DNA of 64,000 bases, from assembly GCA_964019165.1 (NCBI GenBank), contig OZ025279.1, positions 8,947,617 through 9,011,616 of the forward strand. The letters run 5' to 3'. The notes beneath the pieces were generated by a model. It did no database searches and was not told the origin of the DNA. It worked only from the letters and a program-made list of their open reading frames with translations. A program made the translations under genes and the position numbers. Source of the DNA: Mastigias papua (taxonomy: Eukaryota; Cnidaria; Scyphozoa; Rhizostomeae; Mastigiidae). This document shows, piece after piece, positions 49,401-60,089 of the stretch (the stretch's first letter is position 1; each line of letters starts with the position of its first letter).

Positions 49401-50878
49401 ACACCCTGGATTTCTCCTGGATATGCTCAAAACGGTCTCATACTTGATAACATTTTCAAACGCGTGGATCAATGCTATAGTATACTGCTATGGAAACAAA
49501 AAGCTATGGAACTACGTAGGGCAGAGATATACAATAAAACCATCAACGGACACTGGAGACCAATGAGAGCTACAAAGCATGGATCTACTGTATGTGTCTG
49601 CTGTGAAATCCCAACCCGGTAACATCTGCAGTTGATTTGTGCAAAAGACAAATAACTTCAAAGCAGTACCTCTGTAGACTTCGAGCAGGGACAGCAATAT
49701 GGAATTTCAAATCAGACCGATGGCCACATATCAATGTATCTAAGCAAATACTCATTGAAATGTTTTGAAACACTTGTATTGTAATAAGAGCGTATAAAAT
49801 CTAACATTCATTGTACTTATGCATGCCTGATTTAACGGGAAAATATAAATAAGTAATGCTAGGTGGTTTGTCATGATATCAGGCACTACACATACAGGTA
49901 CAGCAAATGTTTAATTTTTTGACTAGTACTGTTTATACAGAGGCCACTTCTTTGTACTGAGATTTGAGTTTTATTGAAATTGACCAATATATGAGGAACG
50001 ATATTAACCATGTTCAAAGGATCAAAATTAACTGAAAACAGACTAGATTCCCTACACGCATAGAGTACAATAAAAACATCTGTTCCGTGCTAAAAAAAAG
50101 GCTTGATCGATCAGTCCAGTTAATAACTAGTCTTGTTGAGCATTCCCTAATGAAATGTATGACCAAAGACAAACAGGGCATCATATATGAAAAAATTACC
50201 TTTTCATGGGCGTCTGAAGAGTTCCTGTCAAACTGATTGCACTTGCATTGTTAATAAGAATGTCTATTCCACCATACGCTCTAACTCCATCTTCAACTGC
50301 TTTCAATACAGCCTCCTCTTCACGTATGTCAACAACACAGGGCAAGCACTTTCCGCCGGCATCCTCAACTATATATCGAAAAGGAAAAAACATGATATCT
50401 AAGGTAGACTGAGTGCAAAGACACTGTATAAGTTGACAAAGTGTATTATTGTCATCTAGATCTTTAGAACATTTGACCCTTAGCAAAACTGACGTTTACC
50501 TTCCTTGCTCTCATCGAAATGTCATTGGAATCAACCGAAAATCTTCTCAATGAGACAAGATTACTACTCTTAAACACATACTTTCCTTTGCAGCAGTGTA
50601 AATTGTTCCCGGAAGCTTTGGGTGGGGCTCTGCTGTTTTAGCGGCAATAATTATGTTAGCACCATCTCTTGCTAACTTCAAGGCAATTGCTTTTCCAATA
50701 CCTCGGCTTGCACCGGTTATAAATGCCGTTCTACCAGCCAGCTTCCTGTAAAGTACAAGTGTTTGAATTCTATAATGAAAAAACAACTTTAACGCTAGCG
50801 CGTCTAAAAAAACCAATACGATCAAGAGCTAAACTTTGGCTAGCACTATATTTTTCGCTAAAACTCTGCAGCAGACAT
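37402..50878 (-). CDS. HSDL2: Hydroxysteroid dehydrogenase-like protein 2 (SDR + SCP2 domain, PTS1)
   Basis: Peroxisomal short-chain dehydrogenase/reductase fused to a C-terminal SCP2 lipid-binding domain; its substrate is not firmly known in any animal. Exons in order: 50865-50878 (tentative), 50582-50745, 50200-50368, 47076-47120, 46778-46881, 46355-46456, 43336-43533, 42535-42786, 37402-37598. They sum to 1,245 nt, 414 aa (human 418). Motifs: TGASRGIG cofactor loop at 15-22, NNAS at 99-102, catalytic Ser in NISPP at about 151 and YTMAK at 167-171. The SCP2 domain starts at about 300 (FQRIKSLISDELVQSV, then VTMELKTEDFTKMF and GGKLKIKGDMMMAMKLEKL) and ends KSKL, a canonical peroxisomal signal. 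The first 14-nt coding exon (MSAAE) is phase-compatible but has a weak donor, GTTTTA. Introns hold a GPCR gene, an LTR element and LINE debris. Confidence 0.94.
38712..39805. mobile_element. Pogo/Tigger-like non-autonomous DNA transposon
   Basis: The ends are inverted (CAGTCAACTCTCTC at left; GAGAGAGTTGATTG at right) and each is flanked by TA, the target-site duplication of Tc1/mariner/pogo elements. The left subterminal region holds about five tandem copies of CGGACACCTCATTAAAA (38,746-38,832). The right holds AAAGCGGACACCTCGTTAAAG and GTGTCCGTTTTAGAG in opposite orientation. The ~1-kb interior shows only short ORFs with no certain transposase motif. It lies in the last HSDL2 intron. Confidence 0.75.
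40843..42262 (+). mobile_element. Non-autonomous LTR retrotransposon (TRIM-like), 1,420 bp
   Basis: Two direct repeats of 448 bp (40843-41290 and 41815-42262) start TGTAGTGACACG and end ATTCCTAT. I see no difference between them by eye and they align without indels at a constant offset of 972. The flanks are the 5-bp duplication ACCAT (40838-40842 and 42263-42267). TGGTGACC, a probable primer-binding site, starts 2 nt after the left LTR. A purine tract AAGGGGGGAG (41801-41810) precedes the right LTR. The 524-bp interior has no gag or pol, so it must depend on another element. It sits antisense in the last HSDL2 intron. The ORFs repeated in both LTRs are not genes. Confidence 0.9.
43670..44935 (+). 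pseudogene. Decayed non-LTR reverse transcriptase fragment
   Basis: Frames read KQIMPFMESELSKILYGFREG (near 43,740-43,810), then WQETESGIPQGSALGPFLF (near 44,030-44,080), the RT box in which PQGSxLGP is diagnostic. A C-terminal tail around 44,690-44,880 contains NTRTVRCRDNLLKFGG and GRDMYAIVINACKRNCS. Stop codons separate the pieces. Inserted in the HSDL2 intron between the exons at 46355-46456 and 43336-43533, antisense to the gene. Confidence 0.75.
45580..46140. repeat. Low-copy repeat with TTCCCTGACTTT motifs
   Basis: Phrases of the type TTTCCCTGACTTTCC or TTCCCCTGACTTCTTAA recur about eight times, at the two sides (45,580-45,680 and 46,030-46,130) of a non-coding interior. This suggests the ends of a degraded DNA transposon in an HSDL2 intron. 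No clear inverted terminal repeat or duplication was found. Confidence 0.35.
48676..49566 (+). CDS. Rhodopsin-family G-protein-coupled receptor, single exon, nested in an HSDL2 intron
   Basis: An uninterrupted 296-aa ORF with seven hydrophobic segments at about 17-42, 51-75, 88-112, 132-155, 161-183, 211-235 and 247-271. Class A landmarks: LSN at 33-35 (TM1 Asn), SDLGAGF at 62-68 (TM2 Asp 63), AIDRYIHV at 112-119 (DRY at 114-116), YLPY at 223-226 in TM6 in place of the usual CWxP, and NAIVY at 266-270 in place of NPxxY. A Cys at 87 precedes TM3. The second extracellular loop is very short and has no Cys, so the usual disulfide cannot form; this recalls melanocortin- and adenosine-type receptors. 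The ligand is unknown. The gene is intronless and on the opposite strand to its host HSDL2, between exons 47076-47120 and 50200-50368. Intronless class A receptor expansions are common in cnidarians. Confidence 0.9.
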   Translation: MKDCPSLFAISLPLVYRQIFAGSLVFISVLVFLSNTALIYLLHKTKQMASMTSKLVILLTISDLGAGFISYPCIIAVYMSPGDSRICNFELVAQFIALFFGYLSFCILMGIAIDRYIHVTKLQRYNVYMNGFTLKVMFLFSVVCSAAVSCISTLYSTSFSVRVAISSVNAISLSSVCIFYLLVERRIRIHVENAGQDQRAKNRQLMASIKTVRILLWILLIIYLPYTIMSCVWAYYKTYLNKHPGFLLDMLKTVSYLITFSNAWINAIVYCYGNKKLWNYVGQRYTIKPSTDTGDQ

Positions 50879-51089
50879 TCGTAAAATGCATCCTTCATTT
50901 AATCTTATCTATACACAATATCCCTTCAGCTATAGTGCTACTGAGATATACAGTTTGTGAAAGTAGTTTTAATTCAAGTAACAAGGAAAAAGAGTCCTCT
51001 AATTTACAAAGAAAGTTGCTGTTCTTTAAGGGAGCTGTGTTCTAAGTTGGATTTCGGTCCATAAAGTGAATTTTAGTTGTTGTGTTTGA

Positions 51090-52020
51090 ATATGGGCAAG
51101 GTAGGGAGTTCCCTGATACTTATAGGGATTCTATTCCAGTCCTTAAAAGCTCAAAAGGAAAATCCTTTTTTGACAAACTTCACATTGCACCTTGGAATCT
51201 GAATATCTCTGCTGAATCGCGTATGGCAACTGGACAATTGGGATCTTTGCTGAAATTTATTTAACAGATTTTCTGGGCTGAATCCGTTTACGATCTTATA
51301 GATCATAGCCGCACGGTCAAACATGACAAGTTGTCCAGCATGCAGGAAATTAGTTGACCAACCGTCTTCTATCATGGATTTATCGATCAAGGAAATGGCT
51401 GTCTAGAAGACGTTGAAGAGATTCTTTTGTTTTGAATCAGATAGGCTGCCCCAAATAATATTTACATATCGCATATGATTTTCCATAAGTGCATGATATA
51501 CATTGCTTAATGGAGATTGTAAAACGATGCTTTTTAACTTTTTTATAGATGCGTGACCTCTGCAAACTTTCCCCTTCACAGTCTTGAATTGCTGTTCCCA
51601 ATTAAGTGCTTCGTCTACAATAACTCTAAGCAATTTACTTTTTCCACCTGTTTTATTTCAGAACCATTCAGCCCAGCGTTAGACGAAACTCCCCTGTGTT
51701 AGTCCTCCGATGGTGCCCAATTAAAATATACTCTGTTTTTTGAGGATTGGCACTTAATTTATCTAGTCTTATCCATATACAAATATGGGTTAGTTCAACT
51801 TGTGCCTTAAAAATCAGTCCATCAATGTTCCTTGATGTTAGGGACACATGAGTATTATCAGTATATATACTGCCCTTTGAAACTATTTAAACATTTTTCA
51901 AAATCATTGAGGTATATCATGAAAAGAAGGGGACCAAGAGAGGAACCCTGGGGAATAACACATGTAACTGCCCAGGTCTTGATTTGCTGTAGTTGGAGGC
52001 GCTGTATTGCTTTTTGTTTT
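51090..52020 (-). pseudogene. Decayed non-LTR reverse transcriptase fragment (CR1/L2-like)
   Basis: The minus strand reads VIPQGSSLGPLLFMIYLNDF (near 51,900-51,960), an RT box, and a damaged active site (YTDNTHVSL near 51,850). Next comes VDEALNWEQQFKTVKGKVCRG (51,560-51,620) and the tail FDRAAMIYKIVNGFSPENLL followed by FSRDIQIPRCNVKF (51,180-51,320). Frameshifts and missing residues mark it as dead. Confidence 0.8.
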
Positions 52021-52136
52021 TAAGATATGATTTAAACCAATCTCTCGAGAGCTCTTGGAAATGATAAATGACAAAATGAAGAAACAACTTCATTCATAAG
52101 CGACAATGGCAAAAACTGAACATTCCTAATAGTATC

Positions 52137-52745
52137 CTATTTTCCATCAAAAAGTCTACTTTCATGGAAGCCCATGAAAATGTTTGCTAAAGCCAGCCCC
52201 ATGGGGCTGCCCATTGCCACTCCGTCTAATTGCTTATACATTTGGTAGTTAAAACTAAATTCCACTCCTTGCATAGCAATTAGCATCAATTCTTTAAAGG
52301 TGTCCTCAAGGAATGGAGGGAAATCAAGGTGATACAAAGCATCAGCACAAATCCCTATGGTCTCATCTAATGGCACATTTGTGAATAGACTGCTGATGTC
52401 AAAAGAGCATAGAAATGCCTTGGTAGGTTCTAGGTTGCAGTTTTGGATAAAATTGGCAAACGTAAAGGAGTCTTTTATACAATGTGAGGAGTAGGATTTT
52501 AGGACCGGTGCCAAAATTTCTGCTAACCACTTAGCAAGTTCATGTTGAGAAGAGCCAATCATGGATAAAATGGGCCGAAATGGGGTATCTTCTTTATGTG
52601 TTTTAGGCAAGCCATACATGCGGGGGTGCTGTGAGCCAGTGGGTCAAATGCTATCGTAAACATCACAAGCCAGGATGTTTTGGTTTACTAAGTCTAAGAG
52701 ACGTTTTTGTAACTTCTGCTCATTCTTGGCTGTATTGTGGTGCAA
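52137..52745 (-). pseudogene. Penelope-like element reverse transcriptase fragment
   Basis: Minus-strand reading: KNEQKLQKRLLDLV, a TGA stop, then RMYGLPKTHKEDTPFRPILS, FDISSLFTNVPLDETI and DGVAMGSPMGLALANIFMGF. YGLPKTHK, the SLFTNVPLDETI box and the MGSPxGxALANIFM box are hallmarks of Penelope-like retroelements rather than LINEs. The fragment stops just before the expected YVDD box, and no GIY-YIG endonuclease is seen. It is a 5'- and 3'-truncated copy abutting the LINE fragment. Confidence 0.85.
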
Positions 52746-54499
52746 ATTGACACTGCCCATATTTAAAAATTATATTGTTCCAGTAAATGTGTGTGGCTAT
52801 TCAAAGCTGCTGGTTTTTATTTCTTTATATGTTTCTGTCAGTGAATACTCGGATCCACAAAGCTAACTTACACAAATCAAACATAAATACAAAATTTTAT
52901 GGTAGCTTCTTGAAGATTTGCCATGATAAAGATAACTTTGCTCAAAAAGGGGGCGTCTATCACCTGTGTCAATTCAATACAAATAATGCTATCATTTCAT
53001 AGTTGCCAGGTCCTATGGACTAAACATTGAGACAAATAGATTTAAAAGCAAACACTAAGTTTCAAATATTTAAGATTAAATATCATATGAGTTCAGCAAC
53101 ATTGAGCCAATGTCATGCTAATGGCATGATCTTTTTCTTATTTTCACCATTAAGTGCAGTGTTTTCAAGGATTTCCTACCAAAATCATGGCAGAGTCTTA
53201 TTTCATTTCATTATACTTGATGAAAACAAAGACCCAAGAAATAATGTGCTTTAACAACAAAAATTACCACAAAAATACACTGTCATCTGGTGTAAGCTTC
53301 AATCAGTGCTTACAGTGTAAATTATAAACATATTTAAAAAAAACAAATGAGTAAGAATGAATATAAATAAGCATGTCCCATATAAGGTTTGGATTTGAAT
53401 TTCTGCTTTACATAAGGAATAAATCCCTATGCACAGAAGCCATCAACCACAGTGGCAGCAGTGAAATGTCTTATAAAATGAGTCATCAAGAAATTCAAAA
53501 TCCTTCCAGATGGCAAAAGAATTTGAAGTCACTGGAAAATGTAAGGAAACCCCTTGGTTTGGAAGCATTGTGTCAAAGTAAAAAAGCCTCTGATATTCAT
53601 ACAATGCTAGAATAGATGCTCTAATGGAATGGGGATATAACAGTAAATAGTTATGGAGAGGATTAGGGAATAGCAAAAATACCTGATTACTAACTCCCTC
53701 TAGGGAATCTGAATGCTTCTAGGTAGTCAGAAAGAATTTCAGCACAAATGATAATTTATCAAAAAGGAATCAGTTTCAGCTGGGGTGGACTTACCAATGA
53801 TATTGGGGACTCACTGAGGAATATGGCCCAGTCTTCAACAAGATCTCGTGCATGCAAATACAGCTATCAGACATTCAAGTGTGCACTCACTGTAGATGCA
53901 GTGAGCTGTGCATGCACGCATGCATATATAGTACAGCGTGTAGTCCGACAAATATCAATTTCTCCACGCCCCTTTCACATCCCCATATATCCACTCCACC
54001 ATTTTCTTCACTCTAATGCACCTAACAAGCTGGCAACTTTGCATTCTTCGCACTCATTTCCCGCCAAATGAGTATTTTATTGCTAAGTCTGAAGAGCAGC
54101 ATCAAAAAGGATTCGTGCCAAACCATATGGTATAGGATTTGCACCAAAACCATGCAATGAAGATAAGATGGGATTTATCTATTCATTGAGGAAATGCATG
54201 TCGTATGCTTACCCTGTATTCATTGCCATCTTCTAGCAGTCACATTTATAACCCCTGGATGAATTGTACTTTGACCCCATATCCTTGCCAAAGATCCCCA
54301 AACACCAATACGAGACTTGATGATCAAGGTGGAGATAATAAGGTGGCTCTGTTATTATTGTGCGAATATCAGCAGTTGTGCCCATAGCTCAAATAAGACA
54401 AATAAAGACATTGGATTGTAATCATCTAATAAACCTGAGAAGACTAGAGTCTGTCTGCAACGTACGTGAGACTTCCATAGTAAATTATAATGCCTGTTA

Positions 54500-54905
54500 G
54501 CGAGGTCGTGTGTATCTAGAGTAATGGCGCCGCTACTGCAGAATATGGCCTTTTCGACGAGATTCCTAGTGTGCACGAGCAAATAGTCCAGTGTGCAAGT
54601 GTGCACTTGTTCTCAGGTGTACATTTGCAGTGCCTGATTGATTTTTGGCTTAGAAATTTAAGCGAGTTTTATTTATTTTCTGTTGTTTCTACCTTGACAG
54701 GTTCGTATACCGAATGCATGCACGTCAGCGGAGCAATTTTTACTTCATCATTATCATTATGATAGTTGGATAATATTCAAATTAGCCAAAAACCATGCCC
54801 TGACTCTTTTCAACACCCTATCACACCCATTTCTCGGTATGCATTATCATTTACAACAAAAAATCTCCAGTGTGCAGTTGCCAAATTCTTCAGTGTGACA
54901 GTGTA
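54500..54905. repeat. Dispersed repeat, second copy
   Basis: Colinear with 32,505-32,995: GAATATGGCC, CTAGTGTGCAC, AGTGTGCAAGTGTGCAC, TTATCATTATGATAG, TTTTCAACACCCTATCA and CAGTGTGCAGTTGCCAAA occur in the same order. This copy lacks the tandem expansions. It lies about 140 bp upstream of the TRAPPC5 first coding exon. Confidence 0.65.
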
Positions 54906-55044
54906 AGTTATAGGCCAATAAGTTATAATAACTCAGTCAGAACTTCCAACTACTGTAATTCATATTTCTTTTGTATGAACAAAAGAATTGGCCTTATTTC
55001 ACCCCATAGAAATTAAAATCATTTGCCTCTTTTCTTTCAGCACA

Positions 55045-58000
55045 ATGTCATCAAAACTGAATATCCTTGATAGGCCATTAAGCAAAGGAAAATCTGAGGT
55101 ACTTCAGCCAACCAAATGATGTCTTGTATTTAGTTTTATAATGATGTAGTTTACTATGTGTTTATGGATAAAAGTGTTTGATATACAAGTAGTGGAATAT
55201 TGAACAAAATGTCTCCAGTTTGATTGCGTAAATAACATTCTACTCTTCTATGAAAGTGTACAAATTTATTTTTATCAAATAGACCTTCATACTCATTTTC
55301 ATTTAATGTAAAGCACTATAGTCTAGTATTTTATTTAGTGTAGTTATTAATGTGTCATTGTATTTTCCAGATTGATGTAACATCCTTTGCTTTACTGTTT
55401 TCTGAAATTGTTCAATATTGCCAAGGGAGAGTTTTGACTGTTACAGAGCTGCAAGATAAGTGAGTTAAAAAAGTTCTTTCCTGGCTTTGAAGATTGTTTC
55501 AGATGTTAAAATTCACCCAAACTATTTCTATTTTGCAGAATGCTGAGTTTTTGGTTATATTGTCCTGAATATTTTAAGCTTTCATTTTTTGTACTATCCT
55601 GACACTAAGCTGGAATTAATGTTAGGGCAATGATATGCACATGAAAATATATTTATGAGATTGTTTGGTATAGGATTGTGTCTACAAGGCACTGGATATT
55701 GAATTCTAGAGACTAGATACAAAAAATTTCATATGAATATTTAACTGATCACTGATGGTTTTAAATTTTGTCTCCATCATAGACTTGCTGATCTAGGTCA
55801 ACATGTAGGGAAAAGTGTTGCTGATATTCACATGTTTAGAGATAAAATGTTCAAAAGAGAAATTAAACTCTTGAAAATGCTAATATACATTACTACTAGT
55901 GTCTGGAAGGTGAGAGTTTTTCATTCCACTGTAAGCTGCCATAATTGTTTTACTTTAAGTAGCTTCTCCCTTAGCCAAACCCAGCAAGTTTTCTAGCTGC
56001 TATTTTGTTTGAAATAGTCTTTGTTTCCCTTGGGTTCTTTTCATCTTCCTATGCAGTGGTTTTCCTGTATAGAATTCTACTCCCCAAGAGCAAGAAAAGG
56101 TCAGGACCAACGCATAATGTCTTATTGGATTCTGATTACACCCTTTCTTAAGAACAAACTCTATAAGAACGCCACATGAAGCTAGCAATGTCCATGAGGC
56201 TGTCAAAACTCTCACTGATATCATGGATTATATCAAATACCCATTCTCCTAAAGTAACGGCTAACATTTAACGAAACATGTCTACTATTTTTTCAAGGCT
56301 TTGCCCTTTGCCCACTTGAATCTTTGTCTCCCCGTTTGATTTGCCCTGGGCACACTACTGTTCCTTTGCAGCACTTTGAGCTGGGTGTTGCTGTTTTCAA
56401 ATATGCTTTTCTCATTCTTATGCCTCTCATTAGTAAGAAAATGTTTGATTTATTTCTTTTTATAGTCTCTTTTTGGAAAAGAAGCAGACAAACTTGAGCA
56501 TGCTAATGATGATGAAGCAACATGTATCCTTTGCAAGTAGCAGAACTTGTGTCAAAAATACTAAGGATACTGTAAATCCTCAAATAAGCCCATGGGGGCT
56601 TATTTGCAAAAATGAATTTTTGGGTGGGGGCTTATTTGAGGGGGGGGCTTATTTCAAAATCTGGCATTTTCCTCAAAGGTTGACATATAAAACAACATAA
56701 TTTTCTCAATCAACTAAATTTTGAGCTTCTAATTACAGAAGCTGATATCGTTAAAAGAGTTACAAAGTGTTTTGTGAAGATTTAGCAAACATTATACTAT
56801 CTATTATCACCAAAGTCGCATTTCTCTTACCTTTTTGCCTCCATTCAAAGGAAGTAGTACTGTACAGCTATTGTCCTATCAGGGCTTATTGAAATATGAT
56901 ATTATTCTACAATTATGCTTCCCTCAAATAAGCCCCCATGGGGGTTTATTCAAGGGGGAGCTTATTTCCAAAAATGATTTTTAGGTGGGGGCTTATTCGA
57001 GGATTTACAGTATTTCAATGCTTACATGGGTCAATAGTGCCTGCACATATTGTAGTATGTGATTTTGTGCCTGAAGGCCACAATTACACATATGCAAACT
57101 TTAATACTTTTTAAAGCCTGCTTGTGCAAGAGGGTTTTAGTCATGAAAGTTTAGGTCAGCTTCAGTGGCCCATTTCTTTACTTTCTTACAAAATTAGTAC
57201 TGAACACTCCTTGACACTTTAACAGATTACATTATTGAAAAGGAGCCTATTGTTAACAAGTTTATATCAGTACCAAAAGACAAAGGTATCTGATATATTT
57301 GTGAACATTCTCATATAGTTTTGTTGTTCATAACGCATTTCATTTGGATAATATTTGAATGGATGATTCTGATCAACATGTCATCTTTTTGCATAGGTCT
57401 CCACTTTGTTACTTGAGAGAATACAGTTTGGACACTCATCTGAGGCTGCAATACAGAATACAGAAAGGGGCAATGAACTTAGTATAATTTGCCTTTCAAA
57501 ATGTATTGTTAGTTACTCTCCTTATGAGACTAAGACAACAGTTTGGACATAGATTATACCATTTTCTTCATAAATTGCATTTTAGGGAGTCTAAATTGTG
57601 CAGCCTACATGGCTGGAATAATAGAAGCAATCCTTTGTGGTGGAGGTTTTGTAAGTATTTCATTCAGGATTATGAACTGATAGCGTACTTACTAGATTTA
57701 CCCAAAACAATGTGCTTTATATGGATTGTGTATTTGAAGGTTTTTAATACAGAAAAATATACTAGTCTGAATCATCTGCAGTTAGTATTCAGCCATGTTA
57801 GAAAGCACTGAATAGAATATCTATTTGACATAGACATAGACATATATTATCGCAAGTCATACCCATAGCAGATGTAAATCTCCATAAGAGCTACAGCCTT
57901 CATACTTTTTTAGTATTAGCTGAATGCCTAATTTGACAGCACATTTTTTGTCAATACTGTTTGTGAGCTACTCTTTGCCTCCAGTTAGATGGTATTGAAG

Positions 58001-58161
58001 TACCACATTTCACTGCTTTTGGCATATCAAATGACTTAGAATTACTTTGTTCTAATCTGCAGCCGGCAAAAGTATCTGTTCACTGGCATAAAGGAACAAC
58101 ATTTCTAATAAAATTTGATGACTCTGTTATTGCAAGGGAAAAAGTAATGGATAGCAAATGA
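55045..58161 (+). CDS. TRAPPC5: TRAPP complex subunit 5 (7 coding exons, complete)
   Basis: Small core subunit (Trs31/Bet3 family) of the TRAPP tethering complex, which acts as exchange factor for Rab1 in ER-Golgi vesicle traffic. Exons: 55045-55098, 55371-55459, 55783-55909, 56466-56523, 57226-57285, 57586-57650, 58063-58161. All are GT-AG and in phase, 552 nt, 183 aa (human 188). Diagnostic pieces: FALLFSEIVQYCQGRV, ADLGQHVGKSV, SVWKSLFGKEADKLEHANDD, YYIIEKEP (formed across an exon junction), SLNCAAYMAGIIEAI, and VSVHWHKGTTFLIKF near the end. The start Met is the first after an acceptor at 55040, so a non-coding first exon is likely upstream. A MITE sits in intron 4. The gene is tail-to-tail with GLDC. 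Confidence 0.96.
56570..57010. mobile_element. TA-flanked MITE (CTGTAAATCCTCAAATAAGCCC ends)
   Basis: The ends CTGTAAATCCTCAAATAAGC and GCTTATTCGAGGATTTACAG are inverted repeats of about 20 bp, flanked on both sides by TA (56568-56569 and 57011-57012). Several (A)AATAAGCCCCC / GGGGGCTTATTT motifs recur subterminally, in palindromic pairs. It has no coding content. Its features fit a Tc1/mariner/pogo-type MITE. It lies in TRAPPC5 intron 4, 46 bp after exon 4. Confidence 0.8.
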
Positions 58162-60089
58162 ATGTACATCATTATTACAAAGACCTCAATAGCCTCTTCA
58201 TTGTAAAGCAAAGCTTGCAAGGATCTAGCCATACTGGACATAAAAAATCAAACATGGTTTAGATATTCATAATTTGAAGATGTTGGTAGTGAAAACATGT
58301 CCCTAGGCCAAGATGTCGCTAGCATTTTTCTGCCAAAAATTAACTTAGAGGTATGGTAATACTTTCCATATCCATAATACTGATACATAATACTAGTGTA
58401 AATATTCTAGATGTATGATGCAAATTGATGAATTATGTTGCATCTATGCCTTCTGATTCTCCTTCTGCCTCTCTAAACCTTTGCCCTTTTGGTTAAAAAC
58501 AGCAGAGTATGCCCTTCCCAGTAAGTAGAAAGGGCTACAGAGTTCATTCTATCAATCAATGACTCTTGTATGATAGAAAATGTAATTCAATAGAGTAACT
58601 GAAACCAGAACTGGAGCTAAAAAATTTATACCCATCCCCTAACCTCCCCCCCTCCCTTAGCATACTGTGATGTAGGATAATTTATTCCTGTACCACTGAA
58701 TATTCTAAGAGATACAAGAAAGAGAGACTATTTTATGTTTCGGGAGCAGATCACCATGGAGATCCACCCAAAATTCTAACAATATTACTCATGTGCGTTA
58801 GTGTATAAACCATAAACTTATTTATGAGAGAAAACTACTCATTGTGTTGAATAAACATACCTTGTCCAGAAATCACCACCCAACATACTCCAAGCTGGCA
58901 ATAAACCATAAGTTACCATATATTTTGAATATAGTCCACAAATTGCATCACTTTGGAAATTTTAATAGTCAACTTCTAGGAATAAACAGTGGTGATTTCT
59001 AATAGTTCATCTGGGAGCAGAACCTCCCTTATTAAAAAGTGACATTTATTTCAGGGGGCACATCCTCTATAATACAACTGTTGTGCAATGATCTTGCATT
59101 CCAACATCTCATTCCCCATCAAAATCCAAGCAGTGTTGCTCTCAAATATCTTTGTGTATAGCACATATTACTTACTATTTCTCTTATTCTTAGAACCTCT
59201 TCAGGTTGTGGACTATTGCTTTCAATAAATCCTGTTTCTAGAACTGCTTGTTCTAGCTTACATTGACTCTGAAACAGTCTCTAAATTAAGTTCTGACAAC
59301 TTTTAGCAACATTTTAAACTAATTGATTACATTATTTAGTTTTATTTAGTTTAATCTCCATATTTGCATCTTTATAAAATAGTGGCATGGTAGGAAGAAA
59401 GCCAACTCATTTTATGCTTTGCAACTTGAGCCCTTACATTTACAATTGCAATCAAGTTTGTCGCTTAACCTAGCACAGTTTTGATAGAGCATCTTTGCAA
59501 TCTCTAAACAAAATGCTAATTTGAAAAATTACTTAAAGCACATTCAAAACTTATTAGAAATCACCACTGGGTATTAACAAGATTGCCTTACATAAGCCAG
59601 GGATGGTGGTGATGCTTCTATCAACATAAAAGATTCTGTCAAGATATGTACTACTGGACTTAACTTCTTTTGTGGTGAGGAAACTCTTCAAGAATACAAC
59701 CAATCTCATTGCTACCTGGCATAAATCACTTGATGACTAAGTCCACTATTTACATGAGCTTAGAAACATTTTCTCCTACTTGGATGGCGGGTAAATATAC
59801 TATTCCTATCTAGGAATTGTACTTACCAGCCTATGGGAAATGCAACAAAACATATTTCTGATTTATTTATCATTGTAGTTACAATTTACTTTACTACAAA
59901 CCAACCTAAGCCACTTCATCACAATTCATGAAATGAAGGATCTTTAACGTAATGTGCTATATATGCTGATTTCACTAAAAGCTATAACTGATACTGGGAA
60001 AATCATTATTCATATACTCTAAGTGCAAATTGTATGAACATTCATTGATGGCTGCATGAGATATTAAAAAATTACAGAATAACATATTT
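58162..60089. other. Tail-to-tail intergenic spacer between TRAPPC5 and GLDC
   Basis: About 1.9 kb with no ORF or repeat I can assign. It must contain both 3' UTRs. Short ORFs here are below 60 codons and show no family resemblance. Confidence 0.55.

Larger units (their letters stand above)
50879..55044. other. Head-to-head spacer between HSDL2 and TRAPPC5, filled with retroelement debris
   Basis: Contains the two minus-strand retroelement fragments described separately and a dispersed repeat at 54,500-54,905. Between 52,750 and 54,480 I see no protein family, only short ORFs. The promoters of both flanking genes must lie here or close by. A splice acceptor ends at 55040 just before the TRAPPC5 ATG, implying an untranslated TRAPPC5 exon somewhere in this stretch. 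Confidence 0.55.

Noticed and set aside
53990..54060. Alternative HSDL2 first exon (ATGAGTGCGAAGAATGCAAA) on the minus strand
   Set aside because: Phase-compatible, but it needs a poor GTTGCC donor and a >3-kb first intron. The candidate at 50865-50878 gives a better N-terminus, though neither is proven.
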